Shown here: piece by piece, positions 42,929 to 52,225 of the stretch
Position numbering within the stretch: the stretch's first letter is position 1
How the letters are laid out: every line of letters starts with the position of its first letter
DNA from: Betaproteobacteria bacterium MOLA814
GTDB taxonomy: Bacteria > Pseudomonadota > Gammaproteobacteria > Burkholderiales > Burkholderiaceae_C
Assembly: GCA_000496475.1 (NCBI GenBank)
Contig: AYMW01000003.1
Location: 156,475-220,474, forward strand
Length of the DNA: 64,000 bases
Reading direction: 5' to 3'
The notes under the pieces: generated by a model
What the model was told of the DNA's origin: nothing
Databases searched by the model: none
Seen by the model: the letters and a program-made list of their open reading frames with translations, nothing else
Position numbers and translations under genes: made by a program

Positions 42929-43624
42929 ATGCAGCCTTTAAGTAAGTTAGACCATTTGCTCGAGGGCTTTTTAAACCAGCGAAAGTTAAAGCGCACATTC
43001 CGCTTAATGGCGAGTTGTGGAATAGATATTGACTCTGTCTACGACATAGGAGCAAACAAGGGGCGGTGGACTAAAACCATGAAAAGAATGCTTCCCAAAG
43101 CACGTTTTTTTATGTTTAAGGCAAACGAAGCGCATAGAGAAAAACTCGCCTCCAGAGGTCACCCTTTTTTCATAGGGGTTTTGGCGGCCAACGAAGAGTC
43201 TCGGGTGTTTTTCACCAACGACGGCACAGGCGACTCGCTGTATAGAGAAAATACGCGGCATTACAACGACAACCACGTTCGAGATGTACAAACAAAAACA
43301 CTCAGCTCGGTAGTACTCACCCACAACTTACCCAAGCCCGCCTTCGTAAAACTCGATGTGCAAGGCGCTGAAATTGACATCTTAAAGGGCAGTGGCAGTG
43401 TTCTAGATAACTGCCACTTGGTTTTCATGGAGTGTCCGCTTCTTGAGTACAACATCAACGCACCGACCATACAAACTTATATCAGCCACATGCAAGGAAT
43501 AGGTTTTTTACCGCTGCACATTTTAGAGCAGCACATCGTTGATGGCGCCCTAACCCAGTTTGATATTCTCTTCATGCGTAAAAGTACCCAGGATATTGTT
43601 TTTGGATCAGCTAGCAACAACTGA
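42929..43624 (+). CDS. FkbM-family SAM-dependent methyltransferase
   Basis: 231 residues. FkbM-type features: VYDIGANKGRWTKTM (SAM-binding loop), FMFKANEAHREKL, GDSLY, and VKLDVQGAEIDILKGS, the family signature. Such enzymes O-methylate sugars or small molecules, often in polysaccharide or secondary-metabolite loci. It is a lone gene just outside the right end of the integrated element, and it could itself be accessory. Target unknown. Confidence 0.88.
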   Translation: MQPLSKLDHLLEGFLNQRKLKRTFRLMASCGIDIDSVYDIGANKGRWTKTMKRMLPKARFFMFKANEAHREKLASRGHPFFIGVLAANEESRVFFTNDGTGDSLYRENTRHYNDNHVRDVQTKTLSSVVLTHNLPKPAFVKLDVQGAEIDILKGSGSVLDNCHLVFMECPLLEYNINAPTIQTYISHMQGIGFLPLHILEQHIVDGALTQFDILFMRKSTQDIVFGSASNN

Positions 43625-43676
43625 CATCACCTAGTGGTGTAACCACTTTGAAATGAGGATGTCAGCTGAAGTTGGC

Positions 43677-44201
43677 TCAGTTGTGCTTCATGCCTTCGAC
43701 ATGCTTCATACCCCCATGGCCTGCCATACCGTGGTCTTTGGTGTGACCCATGGCCTTAGAGCTGACAGGGCGCACTTCAGCGGCAACCACCAAATCTGAG
43801 CGCTGACCTGCAGCGCTTTCAAAGCTAAAGATCACTGTCACCACTTCCCCAACGATCGGTGTGCGCTTGAGGTCCAGCAACATGACGTGGTAGCCGCCCG
43901 GCTTGAGCTCAAGTGGGCTGTTTTTATCAAACGCCACACCGTCTGTCATTTCGCGCATACGCATGACGCCGTCGCTCATGGTCATCTCGTGAATTTGTGT
44001 CACAGCTGCGATGTCGCTGCTAACTTTCACCAAGCGCATCACATTATGGGTGGTTGAAATGGTGGCAAACATGCCTGTGGCTTTTTGGCTGGCCACGGTG
44101 GCACGAACCCATGCATTGGTGACTGTTTCTTGTGCAAGTGCAACATTCGATATGGCGATCATTGACAGGCACAGAGAGACAGATTGAATCATTTTTTTCA
44201 T
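43677..44201 (-). CDS. Periplasmic copper chaperone PCu(A)C
   Basis: 174 residues from ATG 44201. Signal peptide (SVSLCLSMIAISNVALAQ) then a cupredoxin-like fold. The copper site has the family pattern HEMTMSDGVMRMREM ... GGYHVMLLD, that is H-x-M and the downstream H-x-M. A His/Met-rich tail (KAMGHTKDHGMAGHGGMKHVEGMKH) adds copper-binding capacity. PCu(A)C delivers Cu(I) to the CuA site of cytochrome c oxidase. It is followed upstream on the strand by a DUF2946-like gene, a frequent pair. Confidence 0.92.
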   Translation of the reverse strand: MKKMIQSVSLCLSMIAISNVALAQETVTNAWVRATVASQKATGMFATISTTHNVMRLVKVSSDIAAVTQIHEMTMSDGVMRMREMTDGVAFDKNSPLELKPGGYHVMLLDLKRTPIVGEVVTVIFSFESAAGQRSDLVVAAEVRPVSSKAMGHTKDHGMAGHGGMKHVEGMKHN

Positions 44202-44330
44202 CGCAAAATTCCAAATAACAGCGACAGGTGCCACAGCGCAATACCTACATAGCAGCGCAGCTCAATGGCGACACATCAACAAGCCATGCAGAACATCTCC
44301 GCAACGGCCACAACAATAATTAATGGTTGA

Positions 44331-44696
44331 CTACAGCGAGGGCGGCGCGCGTGCAGGCAAGCTGTAACGCGCATGCAATGCTGGCTGGGCCCAAGATAAT
44401 TTGGCATTGATTGTCGTATCCAACTGCGGCGTGAACGGCGGCAAGGCTGGTGGCAAACCCGCCAGTGGCATCCAACACAAGGGGCAATCCATGGTGTTGC
44501 CGATTAACACGTTGGTGCCGGATATGTCTTGCCCACCGTTGGCCGGCGACGTCACAAACGTCACGCCAGTGGCGGTGCACAGCATGGATAGGCTTTGTGG
44601 TGTCGCTGTAGGCGAAGCAATTGCCACGCTTACAGACAGCACAAACCACGCCAAGACCAAGCGGGAAGTGTGGTTAACAAGATTGGGCCGAAACAT
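44331..44696 (-). CDS. DUF2946-like putative copper-associated membrane protein
   Basis: About 121 residues from ATG 44696. One N-terminal hydrophobic segment (RLVLAWFVLSVSVAIA) is followed by a segment with GNTMDCPLCWMPLAGLPPALPP, the CPLC motif of DUF2946 proteins. These commonly sit beside copper chaperones, as here with PCu(A)C 130 bases downstream. The function is not established; a role in periplasmic copper handling is inferred from the neighbour and the cysteine pair. Confidence 0.7.
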   Translation of the reverse strand: MFRPNLVNHTSRLVLAWFVLSVSVAIASPTATPQSLSMLCTATGVTFVTSPANGGQDISGTNVLIGNTMDCPLCWMPLAGLPPALPPFTPQLDTTINAKLSWAQPALHARYSLPARAPPSL

Positions 44697-44808
44697 GGCT
44701 AAATTATCGTCCACTATGTAGCCTCGGCGACGCGGTAACAACGCGCCTACCAGTAGCCTTGGGTTTCACCGGCTTAAGACGCCAATCAATTTTTTATTAG
44801 GGATATTT

Positions 44809-45453
44809 ATGCTCAAACTATGCGGATTTTCGGCCAGCAATTATTACAACAAAGTCAAACTCGCCCTGCTTGAGAAACAAGTGACATTTGAAGAATCTTT
44901 GGTATGGACACACGAGACAGACAAGCAGGCCTCGCCGTTGGGAAAAGTGCCCTATTTAGTCACGGAGCAAGGTACGCTGTGCGAGTCGGAAGTGATGTTG
45001 CAGTACATTGAGAAGGCATACCCTGAGCACCCATTGGTCCCCAGCGACAGCTTCGCTGCGGCCAAGGTTCATGAGCTAAGCCACTACATGGACTTGCACT
45101 TAGAGCTGGTGGCTCGCGACTTGTACAAAGAAGCTTTCTTTGGCGGCAAAGTCAGCGAGCGCACCAAAGAGACGGTTGCTGAACAGCTCAGCAAAAACGT
45201 TGAGGGCTTTAAGGCAATGACCAAGTTTGGCCCCTTCATCGCTGGTGATCAATTCACCTTCGCCGACTGCACAGCTTTGGCCCACCTGCCGCTGGTCAGC
45301 ATGGCAACAAAAGTGATTTACGGGCGCGATTTTTTAGCAGCCCTACCTGTGCGCGACTACCTCAGCATGCTGGGCGAGCGCGCCACCGTTCAACAAGTCA
45401 ATGCCGATAGAAAGGCCAACACAGGGTTGATGTTAAGCAACATGAAAAAGTGA
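44809..45453 (+). CDS. Glutathione S-transferase family protein
   Basis: 214 residues. The thioredoxin-like N-terminal domain is seen in FSASNYYNKVKLALLEKQVTFEE, SPLGKVPYLVTEQGTLCESEVMLQYIEKAYP (the cis-Pro and the glutathione-contact ES), followed by an all-helical C-terminal domain. The active-site position carries Ser/Asn-type residues (SASNYYNK). Substrate unknown. It stands alone, convergent with plsC. Confidence 0.9.
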   Translation: MLKLCGFSASNYYNKVKLALLEKQVTFEESLVWTHETDKQASPLGKVPYLVTEQGTLCESEVMLQYIEKAYPEHPLVPSDSFAAAKVHELSHYMDLHLELVARDLYKEAFFGGKVSERTKETVAEQLSKNVEGFKAMTKFGPFIAGDQFTFADCTALAHLPLVSMATKVIYGRDFLAALPVRDYLSMLGERATVQQVNADRKANTGLMLSNMKK

Positions 45454-45488
45454 CATAGCAGCTCAAAAGGCTACCTGGGCGGCAGGCT

Positions 45489-46223
45489 TTAAGTGCTTGC
45501 AATCAAACGCCCCACTTCTGTTTGCATATCTGAGGCCCACACGCGACGGTCACGTGCTTGGCAAGTTTGTGGGGTGCCAACGCTCACAACAGCCTTGATA
45601 GGACCTTGGCGCAAGGTACGCCATACAGAGCCAACCAACGTATCATCGCCTATATAAGCTGGCGCTGTACTGGTTTGACCGGTCTTGGCACTGAGGTAAC
45701 GAATGCCAACAGGCCACACCTGCGCATCAGCCGCAATTGCAGCTTGAAACAAGTTGGCATGAAACGGCAGCAGCTCCAAGCTGTTGCCCGTAGTGCCTTC
45801 TGGGAATACTGCAACGGTTTTACCGTCGGTTAAGAACGTTGCGATTTGATGCACCACGCGCATGGCATCGCGCCGGTTGGTGCGCTCAATGAACAAGGTG
45901 CCGGCACCCACAATCAGTTTGCCCACCAGCGGCCACGCCTTCACATCTGACTTGGATACAAAGCGCACTGGATTGGCCGCGTTCATCACCACAATATCAA
46001 GCCAGGAGATGTGGTTGGCGACCACCATACCCGGGTGTGAGACAGAACCTTGCTTGTGCAACTCGACGCCCAACAGGCACAGCAATTGCACTGACCATGT
46101 TTGAACCAAAGCTTGACGCACATTGTCGTCAACGCGGTTAAATTGTGTCGCAATGGTGCGCAAGCCAACCAACACATGGCATAGACCCAAAACAATCCGC
46201 CACGCGGCGCGCACAGGCGACAT
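45489..46223 (-). CDS. 1-acylglycerol-3-phosphate O-acyltransferase-like protein
   Basis: 244 residues from ATG 46223, which lies 4 bases after the stop of the dihydroorotase-like gene; the frame is open a further 61 codons but inside that gene. PlsC-type motifs: NHISWLDIVVMNA (H-x4-D catalytic pair), FIERTNRRDAMR, VAVFPEGTTGNS (acceptor binding), and the PVGIRY strand. One N-terminal membrane helix. It adds the second acyl chain to lysophosphatidate or a related lipid. It is probably cotranscribed with the pyr genes. Confidence 0.9.
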   Translation of the reverse strand: MSPVRAAWRIVLGLCHVLVGLRTIATQFNRVDDNVRQALVQTWSVQLLCLLGVELHKQGSVSHPGMVVANHISWLDIVVMNAANPVRFVSKSDVKAWPLVGKLIVGAGTLFIERTNRRDAMRVVHQIATFLTDGKTVAVFPEGTTGNSLELLPFHANLFQAAIAADAQVWPVGIRYLSAKTGQTSTAPAYIGDDTLVGSVWRTLRQGPIKAVVSVGTPQTCQARDRRVWASDMQTEVGRLIAST

Positions 46224-46227
46224 GGTG

Positions 46228-47535
46228 TTACGCGCCTTCTTTTGAGGCGTCAAATGCCACGTAACCATTGACGACTGTGGCGCGTACTTGCGCTGGTAAT
46301 TCGTAGCCACCAAATGGGGTGTATTTGCCTTGGCTGCGCAAGTTGGCATCGCACACCTCCCAGTATGCAGTGGGTTGGTAAATACACACGTCGGCCACGC
46401 CGCCAATAGCGAGTTGGCCCAAGCTCGACTGCAAGCTGCCCAGGCTGTTGCCCAACACGCTGGCAGGGCCAGAGGTCAACACCGCCAGTGCCCGAGACAA
46501 GGGGATCTGGTCTTCATTGGCCCACTTGATCGCAAGGCTGAGCAGCAGCTCAACCGCTGTAGCGCCGGGTTCGGCTTGGGCAAACGGCAAGTTCTTGGCA
46601 TCCGCCTCGACTGGATTGTGGTCGCTGACCAACGCATCAATCGTTCCGTCTGCCAAACCTGCGCGCAAAGCCAAACGGTCGGCTTGTTGGCGCACCGGCG
46701 GCTCAAGACGCAAGCGCGAGTCGTAGTAGCCCATGTCCACATCGATGAGGTGCAGGTTGTGCACGCTCACATCGCAGGTAACAGGCAGGCCCTGTGCTTT
46801 AGCGGCCTTCACAAGTGCCAAACCCGCTGCGCTGCTGATGCGGCACAAGTGCACGTGCACGGGCGTGCTGTGTAGCATCTCAAAAATAGTGTGTAAGGCA
46901 ATCACTTCGGCCACTACTGGCACGCCACTTAGGCCCATGCGCGTCGCCAAAGGACCACTTGCTGCAACGCCTTGACCCAACCAAAAGTCTTGTGGGCGCA
47001 GCCATACGCTGTAACCAAAAGAGGCGGCATATTGCAAACATCGCTGCAACACTTGGGTATTGACTATGGGTTGATCGGCTTGACCAAAACCTATGCACCC
47101 AGACTCGGTCAACTCTGCCATCTCGGTGAGTACCTCGCCCTTTAAGCCTTTGGTTAGTGCGCCCAGCGGAAACACCCGCGACTGGTGCAGCTTTTCAGCA
47201 CGCGACTTCAGCATGTCCACCAAGCCGGGCTCATCTAGAACGGGGTCGGTATCAGGTGGGCACACCAGTGAGGTAACGCCACCAGCCACAGCAGCTGACA
47301 TTTCAGACTCCAACATGGACTCGTGTTCAAAGCCTGGCTCACGCAGGCGTGCACACAAGTCCACCAAACCGGGGGCAACTATACAGCCGCTGGCGTCTAT
47401 CACTCGGTCAGGCGTGAAATCTGCTGTAACAGCGCCCATGGCGACCACGCGGCCGCTTGCAATAGCCACATCTTGCACAGCATTGAGCCCACTGGTGGGG
47501 TCTATAACTTGGCCGGCTTTAATCAATAATTTCAT
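46228..47535 (-). CDS. pyrX: Non-catalytic dihydroorotase homologue (PyrC'/PyrX type)
   Basis: 435 residues with the amidohydrolase fold of dihydroorotase (MKLLIKAGQVIDPTSGLN, VVAPGLVDL-type strand, SDHNPVEADAKNLPF). The zinc-binding D-x-H-x-H motif, expected as DLHVHLREPG, reads DLCARLREPG, so both histidines are gone. In Pseudomonas and many betaproteobacteria such pseudo-dihydroorotases form a stable complex with PyrB and are needed for its assembly; a separate active PyrC exists elsewhere. The neighbour pyrB, 14 bases upstream on the strand, fits. Confidence 0.9.
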   Translation of the reverse strand: MKLLIKAGQVIDPTSGLNAVQDVAIASGRVVAMGAVTADFTPDRVIDASGCIVAPGLVDLCARLREPGFEHESMLESEMSAAVAGGVTSLVCPPDTDPVLDEPGLVDMLKSRAEKLHQSRVFPLGALTKGLKGEVLTEMAELTESGCIGFGQADQPIVNTQVLQRCLQYAASFGYSVWLRPQDFWLGQGVAASGPLATRMGLSGVPVVAEVIALHTIFEMLHSTPVHVHLCRISSAAGLALVKAAKAQGLPVTCDVSVHNLHLIDVDMGYYDSRLRLEPPVRQQADRLALRAGLADGTIDALVSDHNPVEADAKNLPFAQAEPGATAVELLLSLAIKWANEDQIPLSRALAVLTSGPASVLGNSLGSLQSSLGQLAIGGVADVCIYQPTAYWEVCDANLRSQGKYTPFGGYELPAQVRATVVNGYVAFDASKEGA

Positions 47536-47549
47536 AATCAGATGGCCTC

Positions 47550-48512
47550 TTAGGCCTCGTGACTGGCAACAATGGACATCACCGCCATGCGCACGGCGAT
47601 GCCGAAGGTGACTTGCGACAAGATAACGGCTTGTGGGCCGTCGACAACTTCAGATGAAATTTCTACACCACGATTGATCGGGCCGGGGTGCATCACGATA
47701 GCGTCAGGTTTGGCCAACTGCATACGCTGTGTGGTTAGGCCATAGCTTTTAAAAAACTCTTGCGCTGACGGCAGCAGCGCACCGCTCATGCGCTCGTTTT
47801 GCAAACGCAAGGTAATGACCACATCCACATCGCGCAAACCCTCTGCCATGTCATGGCATACCCGCACACCTAAGTGACTGAAGTCTTGCGGCACCAGTGT
47901 TTTAGGACCCACCACACGCACATCTGGACAACCCAGCGTGGTGAGCGCATGAATGTTGGATCTGGCCACGCGCGAATGCAACACGTCGCCCACAATGGCC
48001 ACGCTTAAGTTGGTGAAGTCGCCTTTAAAGTGGCGGATGGTATACATATCCAACAACGCTTGCGTGGGGTGTGCGTGGCGCCCATCACCGGCATTCACCA
48101 CATGCACGTGCGGTGCCACATGCTGCGCAATCAGGTAAGGCGCGCCAGAATCGCCATGACGAACCACAAAAATGTCGGCTGCCATGGCCGCCAAGTTGTC
48201 AATGGTGTCTAGCAAGCTCTCGCCCTTGCTGGCTGACGACTTGGCAATATCGAGGTTGATGACATCGGCACTCAAGCGCGTGGCAGCAATGTCAAACGTG
48301 GTGCGGGTCCGGGTGGAATTTTCAAAAAACAAATTAAACACACTTTTGCCGCGCAACAAAGGTACTTTCTTTACATCGCGACTGCTCACGCTCACAAAAT
48401 TAGCAGCGGTATCCAGCATGTGCGTGAGCATATTTTTAGACAGCCCTTCTGTGGACAGCAAGTGTATGAGCTCGCCGTTTGAGTTGAGCTGTGGGTTGCG
48501 TTGTATGCGCAT
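47550..48512 (-). CDS. pyrB: Aspartate carbamoyltransferase catalytic subunit
   Basis: 320 residues. It joins carbamoyl phosphate and aspartate in the first committed pyrimidine step. Motifs: [19 protein letters not shown] (carbamoyl-phosphate loop STRT), [20 protein letters not shown] and [12 protein letters not shown]. Length and motifs are normal. It is followed by the non-catalytic dihydroorotase homologue, the arrangement of dodecameric ATCase in Pseudomonas. pyrR lies upstream, 62 bases away. Confidence 0.97.
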   Translation of the reverse strand: MRIQRNPQLNSNGELIHLLSTEGLSKNMLTHMLDTAANFVSVSSRDVKKVPLLRGKSVFNLFFENSTRTRTTFDIAATRLSADVINLDIAKSSASKGESLLDTIDNLAAMAADIFVVRHGDSGAPYLIAQHVAPHVHVVNAGDGRHAHPTQALLDMYTIRHFKGDFTNLSVAIVGDVLHSRVARSNIHALTTLGCPDVRVVGPKTLVPQDFSHLGVRVCHDMAEGLRDVDVVITLRLQNERMSGALLPSAQEFFKSYGLTTQRMQLAKPDAIVMHPGPINRGVEISSEVVDGPQAVILSQVTFGIAVRMAVMSIVASHEA

Positions 48513-48574
48513 GGTGAATATCGCCTTGGTGTTTTTTATATTTTTGTAATGCGCTGTCTGCGCGGTGTCATGCC

Positions 48575-49168
48575 CTACACGTCTCTCAAGTCCTGCACCG
48601 TTTGCACGTCAAATGCGAGCTGTTTGTCGGCTGTCAATGTCAACTCTAGCGACTGCTGTGGCGGCAAATCAGCCAGCCCCGCTACCAAGTCGGCACTGAC
48701 GGGCAATTGTTTGTAGCCAGGCCGCTCAATTAACACGGCCAACTTCACGCTGTGCGGTCGGCCAAAGTCAAACAGCTCATTGAGCACAGCGCGCAACGTG
48801 CGCCCGGTGTACAACACATCGTCAATCAGCCACACGTGGGCACCGTTCACTTCAAACGGCAGCTTGGTCTGTGTATTGGTGGCACTTAGGCCACGCTTGG
48901 CAAAGTCATCGCGGTGCATGTTGCTAGAAATAACGCCAATGTCACCATCCAGCCCTAAGTCTTGTTGCAAACGCTGCGCCAACCACACACCGCCTGAGGC
49001 CACACCAACCAAACGTATAGCTTGGTCGCTGTTGCTCAATATGCTTTTCATGCCCGCCAACAACACGGTGTACAACGCTTCAGCGTTGAGGTTGTTGACA
49101 GCCTGAACGGCTGTACTGGATGCCGATGGTGCCATTGTTTTGGACACTGTGTCAGGGGTGTTGCTCAT
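48575..49168 (-). CDS. pyrR: Pyrimidine operon regulator / uracil phosphoribosyltransferase PyrR-like
   Basis: 197 residues from ATG 49168. The phosphoribosyltransferase fold shows the PRPP loop [27 protein letters not shown], and the usual N-terminal part [15 protein letters not shown]. In Gram-positive bacteria PyrR binds RNA; in proteobacteria of the pyrR-pyrB arrangement the role is less clear and may be enzymatic. The gene sits 13 bases after ruvX. Confidence 0.93.
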   Translation of the reverse strand: MSNTPDTVSKTMAPSASSTAVQAVNNLNAEALYTVLLAGMKSILSNSDQAIRLVGVASGGVWLAQRLQQDLGLDGDIGVISSNMHRDDFAKRGLSATNTQTKLPFEVNGAHVWLIDDVLYTGRTLRAVLNELFDFGRPHSVKLAVLIERPGYKQLPVSADLVAGLADLPPQQSLELTLTADKQLAFDVQTVQDLRDV

Positions 49169-49181
49169 ACCAGTAACTCTT

Positions 49182-49616
49182 TCAATGAGGCGCATGCAAG
49201 CTGGCCAAAAATTGTTCCAAAATGATGCAGGCAGAAGCTGCATCGGCATCAGGCGCACCCAAACTGTGGGCCTCGGTGGTGGAGTAACGTTCGTCTACTT
49301 CAAACACTGGCAAATTGAAGCGCCCACCCAGTTGGCGTGCAAATTTTTGTGCCGCTCGGGTGTTGTCATGTGGTGCACCATCTTGGTAATAGGGCACGCC
49401 AACCACCAAGGCCTGTGGCGCCCACTCTTTGACACGCAAGGCAATCAGATCCCATCGCGCTTGACCAACAGCCGCCACAGTGGGTAGTGGTGTTGCGCTG
49501 GCGGTTATACGGTTGCCACTGGCCATGCCACAGCGCTTTTCGCCGTAATCAAAGCCTAAAAATAATTCCATATGCCCAGCTACTGCCGGATTGGTGGCAG
49601 CCAAGCCTGTTGCCAT
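49182..49616 (-). CDS. ruvX: Putative pre-16S rRNA nuclease RuvX/YqgF
   Basis: 144 residues. An RNase H-like fold: MELFLGFDYGEKRCGMASG holds the first catalytic aspartate, VVGVPYYQDG follows, and DERYSTTEAHSL and the final DADAASACIILEQFL supply the others. In E. coli YqgF matures 16S rRNA 5' ends. Its ATG overlaps the yqgE stop (TAATG at 49614-49618), the classic yqgE-yqgF pairing. A second Met at residue 16 may be the real start by conservation. Confidence 0.93.
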   Translation of the reverse strand: MATGLAATNPAVAGHMELFLGFDYGEKRCGMASGNRITASATPLPTVAAVGQARWDLIALRVKEWAPQALVVGVPYYQDGAPHDNTRAAQKFARQLGGRFNLPVFEVDERYSTTEAHSLGAPDADAASACIILEQFLASLHAPH

Positions 49617-50395
49617 TAGGCATGCCCCACTTGGCTGGACAGCGCACCAAGGTTCAAGCCCAGCAAACCCATGGCTCGGGTGTAGCGCAACTCAGGCGGC
49701 GTGTCAAAAATAATGGCGTGATCGGCAGCCACCGTCAGCCATGCATTTTCCGCAATTTCCGACTCAAGTTGACCCTTGCCCCATGTGGAATAGCCCAGCG
49801 TCACCAGCACTCTGGAGGGTCCTGCCCCTTCTGACATGGCTTCTAAAACATCTTTGGATGTGGTCATCTCGAGTCTATCCGCATCGGCTTGCACATGTGT
49901 TTGTGCGTTATCGCCGTACTCGCCGTACTCATCTGGCTCGTCTTCACTTGCGGCCAGTGCATCGCCAATTTGCTGCGCAAGGTGTGCTGAAAATTTACGG
50001 CTGAGATGGTCTGTTAATTCGGCAACTGCTTTGTCGGCCAACTCGGCGTCCGTGTCGCCTTTGCGTTTGGCCTGGATCACAATGGTGGAAGAATACACAG
50101 CCTCGCCGCCAAGGCCCATGGGGGCATGCAACACAAAGCCACGCTCGGTTTGTACCGGCCCACCTTGGAATACGGGCGCATTGGCCATATCTGGCCTAGC
50201 CAACTTGAGGTCTATTTTGGTGAATAACTCAGCCAGCGGGATGTTGCTGGGCTTGTTGATCACCAGCCCAAGCGCGCCTTTTTCACTGTGCTCACATATA
50301 TAGACCACACTTTTATTGAATAGCTCATCGTCTAACCCCGGCATGGCGATTAGAAAATGATGGGTAAGGTCAATCACGGCACAATCTTCAGACAT
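49616..50395 (-). CDS. yqgE: YqgE/AlgH family protein (DUF179)
   Basis: 259 residues, longer than the usual 185-200. DUF179 features: LTHHFLIAMPGLDDELFNKSVVYICEHSEKGALGLVINKPSN and VFQGGPVQTERGFVLH. An insertion of about 60 mostly acidic residues (SEDEPDEYGEYGDNAQTHVQADADRL and around it) explains the length. Function is unknown; the gene is tightly linked to ruvX. It diverges from phrB, with 50 bases between the starts. Confidence 0.92.
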   Translation of the reverse strand: MSEDCAVIDLTHHFLIAMPGLDDELFNKSVVYICEHSEKGALGLVINKPSNIPLAELFTKIDLKLARPDMANAPVFQGGPVQTERGFVLHAPMGLGGEAVYSSTIVIQAKRKGDTDAELADKAVAELTDHLSRKFSAHLAQQIGDALAASEDEPDEYGEYGDNAQTHVQADADRLEMTTSKDVLEAMSEGAGPSRVLVTLGYSTWGKGQLESEIAENAWLTVAADHAIIFDTPPELRYTRAMGLLGLNLGALSSQVGHA

Positions 50396-50445
50396 ACACG
50401 TATTTTAAGCGGTGCGGAACCCGCCCTTTTTATAAAGACCCATTC

Positions 50446-51939
50446 ATGCCCCAAACAACCCCTAAAAAATATTCGAAAGGCTTGATGTGGTTCAGGCGCG
50501 ACCTGCGTTTGGCAGACAACGCCGCACTGTTTCATGCCCTCAAAAACTGCCACCACGTGGTCTGTGTGTTCGTATTTGACACCGACATACTGGACAGTCT
50601 GCCCAAGTTTGACCGCCGTGTGGTGTTTATTCATGAGAGCTTGACCGACTTAAACCGACAATTGGCAGCGACCCACCCAGGCGACCCACCCGCGCTTCTG
50701 ACGCTGCACGGCCCGTCCAACCCCAGTGTGGCCAAGTTGGCCCAAACGCTGGGCGCTCAGGCCGTATTCGCGAACCGCGACGATGAGCCGCAGGCTGTGT
50801 TGCGTGATGCCCAAACCTTGGGCGACTTGGCGCATGCCGGCATCATGCTGCACACCTTTAAAGACCAATGTGTGTTTGAGCGCAGCGAGGTGTTAACCCA
50901 AGCTGAGCGTCCATTTGGAGTGTTCACGCCCTACAAGAATGCTTGGCTTAAAAAACTAGAGCCTTATTACCTGCAGGCCTACAACACCATGGCTGTAGCC
51001 AACGCGTTAATGCCTGCCAGCCAACTGCCTGATGCTGCGCAAGCACATGCGCGCATCACCCCGCTGGCTGAGATGGGTTTTGATTGGATGGATTTACCAG
51101 CCCAACACATCACTCCAGGGACCACAGGCGCGCGGGTATTGCTGCAAGACTTTGTGGAGCGGATTGGCAAGTACAAAGACACGCGTGACTTCCCTGCGGT
51201 CAAAGGTCCAAGCTATTTGAGCGTGCATTTGCGCTTTGGTACGGTGTCTATTCGTGAAGTGGCGCGCTTGGCTTTTGCCCAGCATGCCAGCGGAGATATT
51301 GGCGCCAGCACATGGCTGTCCGAGTTGATTTGGCGCGACTTTTACATGCAAGTCTTACACCACCACCCTCGCGTGGTGGACCACGCATTCAAGCCAGAAT
51401 ACGACGCAATTAAATGGGAAAGTGGTGCTCATGCCAAATCAATGTTCAAGGCGTGGTGCGATGGGCAAACTGGCTACCCTTTGGTAGACGCCGCCATGCA
51501 CCAGATCAACCAAACCGGCTACATGCACAACCGCTTGCGCATGGTTGTAGCCAGCTTTTTGACCAAAGACTTGGGGTTGGATTGGCGCTGGGGCGAAGCC
51601 TATTTTGCCCAACACCTCATAGACTTTGACTTGTCTGCCAACAACGGTGGCTGGCAGTGGGCCAGCTCAAGTGGCTGCGATGCACAGCCTTATTTCCGAA
51701 TTTTCAATCCGATCACGCAAAGTGAAAAATTTGACAGCCAAGGTAAATTTATTCGCCGTTACTTGCCGCAGCTGGCGGACTTATCTGACAAGGCCATACA
51801 CGCGCCATGGTTGGCCAACCCCATTGAGTTGCTCAGCGCTGGGGTTCAGCTTGGCGAGACCTACCCCATGCCCATCGTAGACCATGCACAAGCAAGGGCT
51901 ACCACTTTGGCACGCTATGCAGTGGTTAAGAAAAGTTAA
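50446..51939 (+). CDS. phrB: Deoxyribodipyrimidine photolyase
   Basis: 497 residues. It repairs cyclobutane pyrimidine dimers with blue light using FADH-. The N-terminal alpha/beta domain begins LMWFRRDLRLADNAAL, and the FAD-binding helical domain carries WRDFYMQVLHHHPRV, TGYPLVDAAMHQINQTGYMHNRLRMVVASFLTKDLGLDWRWGEAYFAQHLIDFDLSANNGGWQWASSSGCD. The WQWASSSG part includes a Trp of the electron-transfer chain and the dimer-binding pocket. Length is normal for class I. Confidence 0.97.
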   Translation: MPQTTPKKYSKGLMWFRRDLRLADNAALFHALKNCHHVVCVFVFDTDILDSLPKFDRRVVFIHESLTDLNRQLAATHPGDPPALLTLHGPSNPSVAKLAQTLGAQAVFANRDDEPQAVLRDAQTLGDLAHAGIMLHTFKDQCVFERSEVLTQAERPFGVFTPYKNAWLKKLEPYYLQAYNTMAVANALMPASQLPDAAQAHARITPLAEMGFDWMDLPAQHITPGTTGARVLLQDFVERIGKYKDTRDFPAVKGPSYLSVHLRFGTVSIREVARLAFAQHASGDIGASTWLSELIWRDFYMQVLHHHPRVVDHAFKPEYDAIKWESGAHAKSMFKAWCDGQTGYPLVDAAMHQINQTGYMHNRLRMVVASFLTKDLGLDWRWGEAYFAQHLIDFDLSANNGGWQWASSSGCDAQPYFRIFNPITQSEKFDSQGKFIRRYLPQLADLSDKAIHAPWLANPIELLSAGVQLGETYPMPIVDHAQARATTLARYAVVKKS

Positions 51940-51955
51940 CCTGTATGCATGATGA

Positions 51956-52129
51956 CTATATCTGCACCATTTCGAAGTCTTCTTTGCGTGCGCCGCATTC
52001 TGGACAAGTCCAGTTCATGGGCACATCGGCCCACTTGGTGCCTGCAACAAGGCCGTCATCAGGAGAGCCATTGGCTTCGTCGTAAATCCAGCCGCAAATT
52101 AGGCACATCCAAGTTGTTGTATCGCTCAT
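51956..52129 (-). CDS. Rubredoxin
   Basis: A 57-residue gene. The protein begins MSDTTTWMCLICGWIYDEANG and has the four iron ligands in the pairs CLIC and CPEC (WTCPECGARKEDFEMV). Rubredoxins transfer single electrons to alkane hydroxylases, peroxide reductases or other partners. Divergent from the thiD-like gene (97 bases between starts), a rubredoxin / thiD-like / hemL neighbourhood that I recall from other Burkholderiales. Partner not evident here. Confidence 0.95.
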   Translation of the reverse strand: MSDTTTWMCLICGWIYDEANGSPDDGLVAGTKWADVPMNWTCPECGARKEDFEMVQI

Positions 52130-52225
52130 TGTTTAATCACTGTGTGTTCTAGAATGACTGTATTGTATCGGCGCGTTTCGCGGCGACTTGCGGCCTCAGC
52201 TTGAACCCTTTTAAATGGCGCCACG

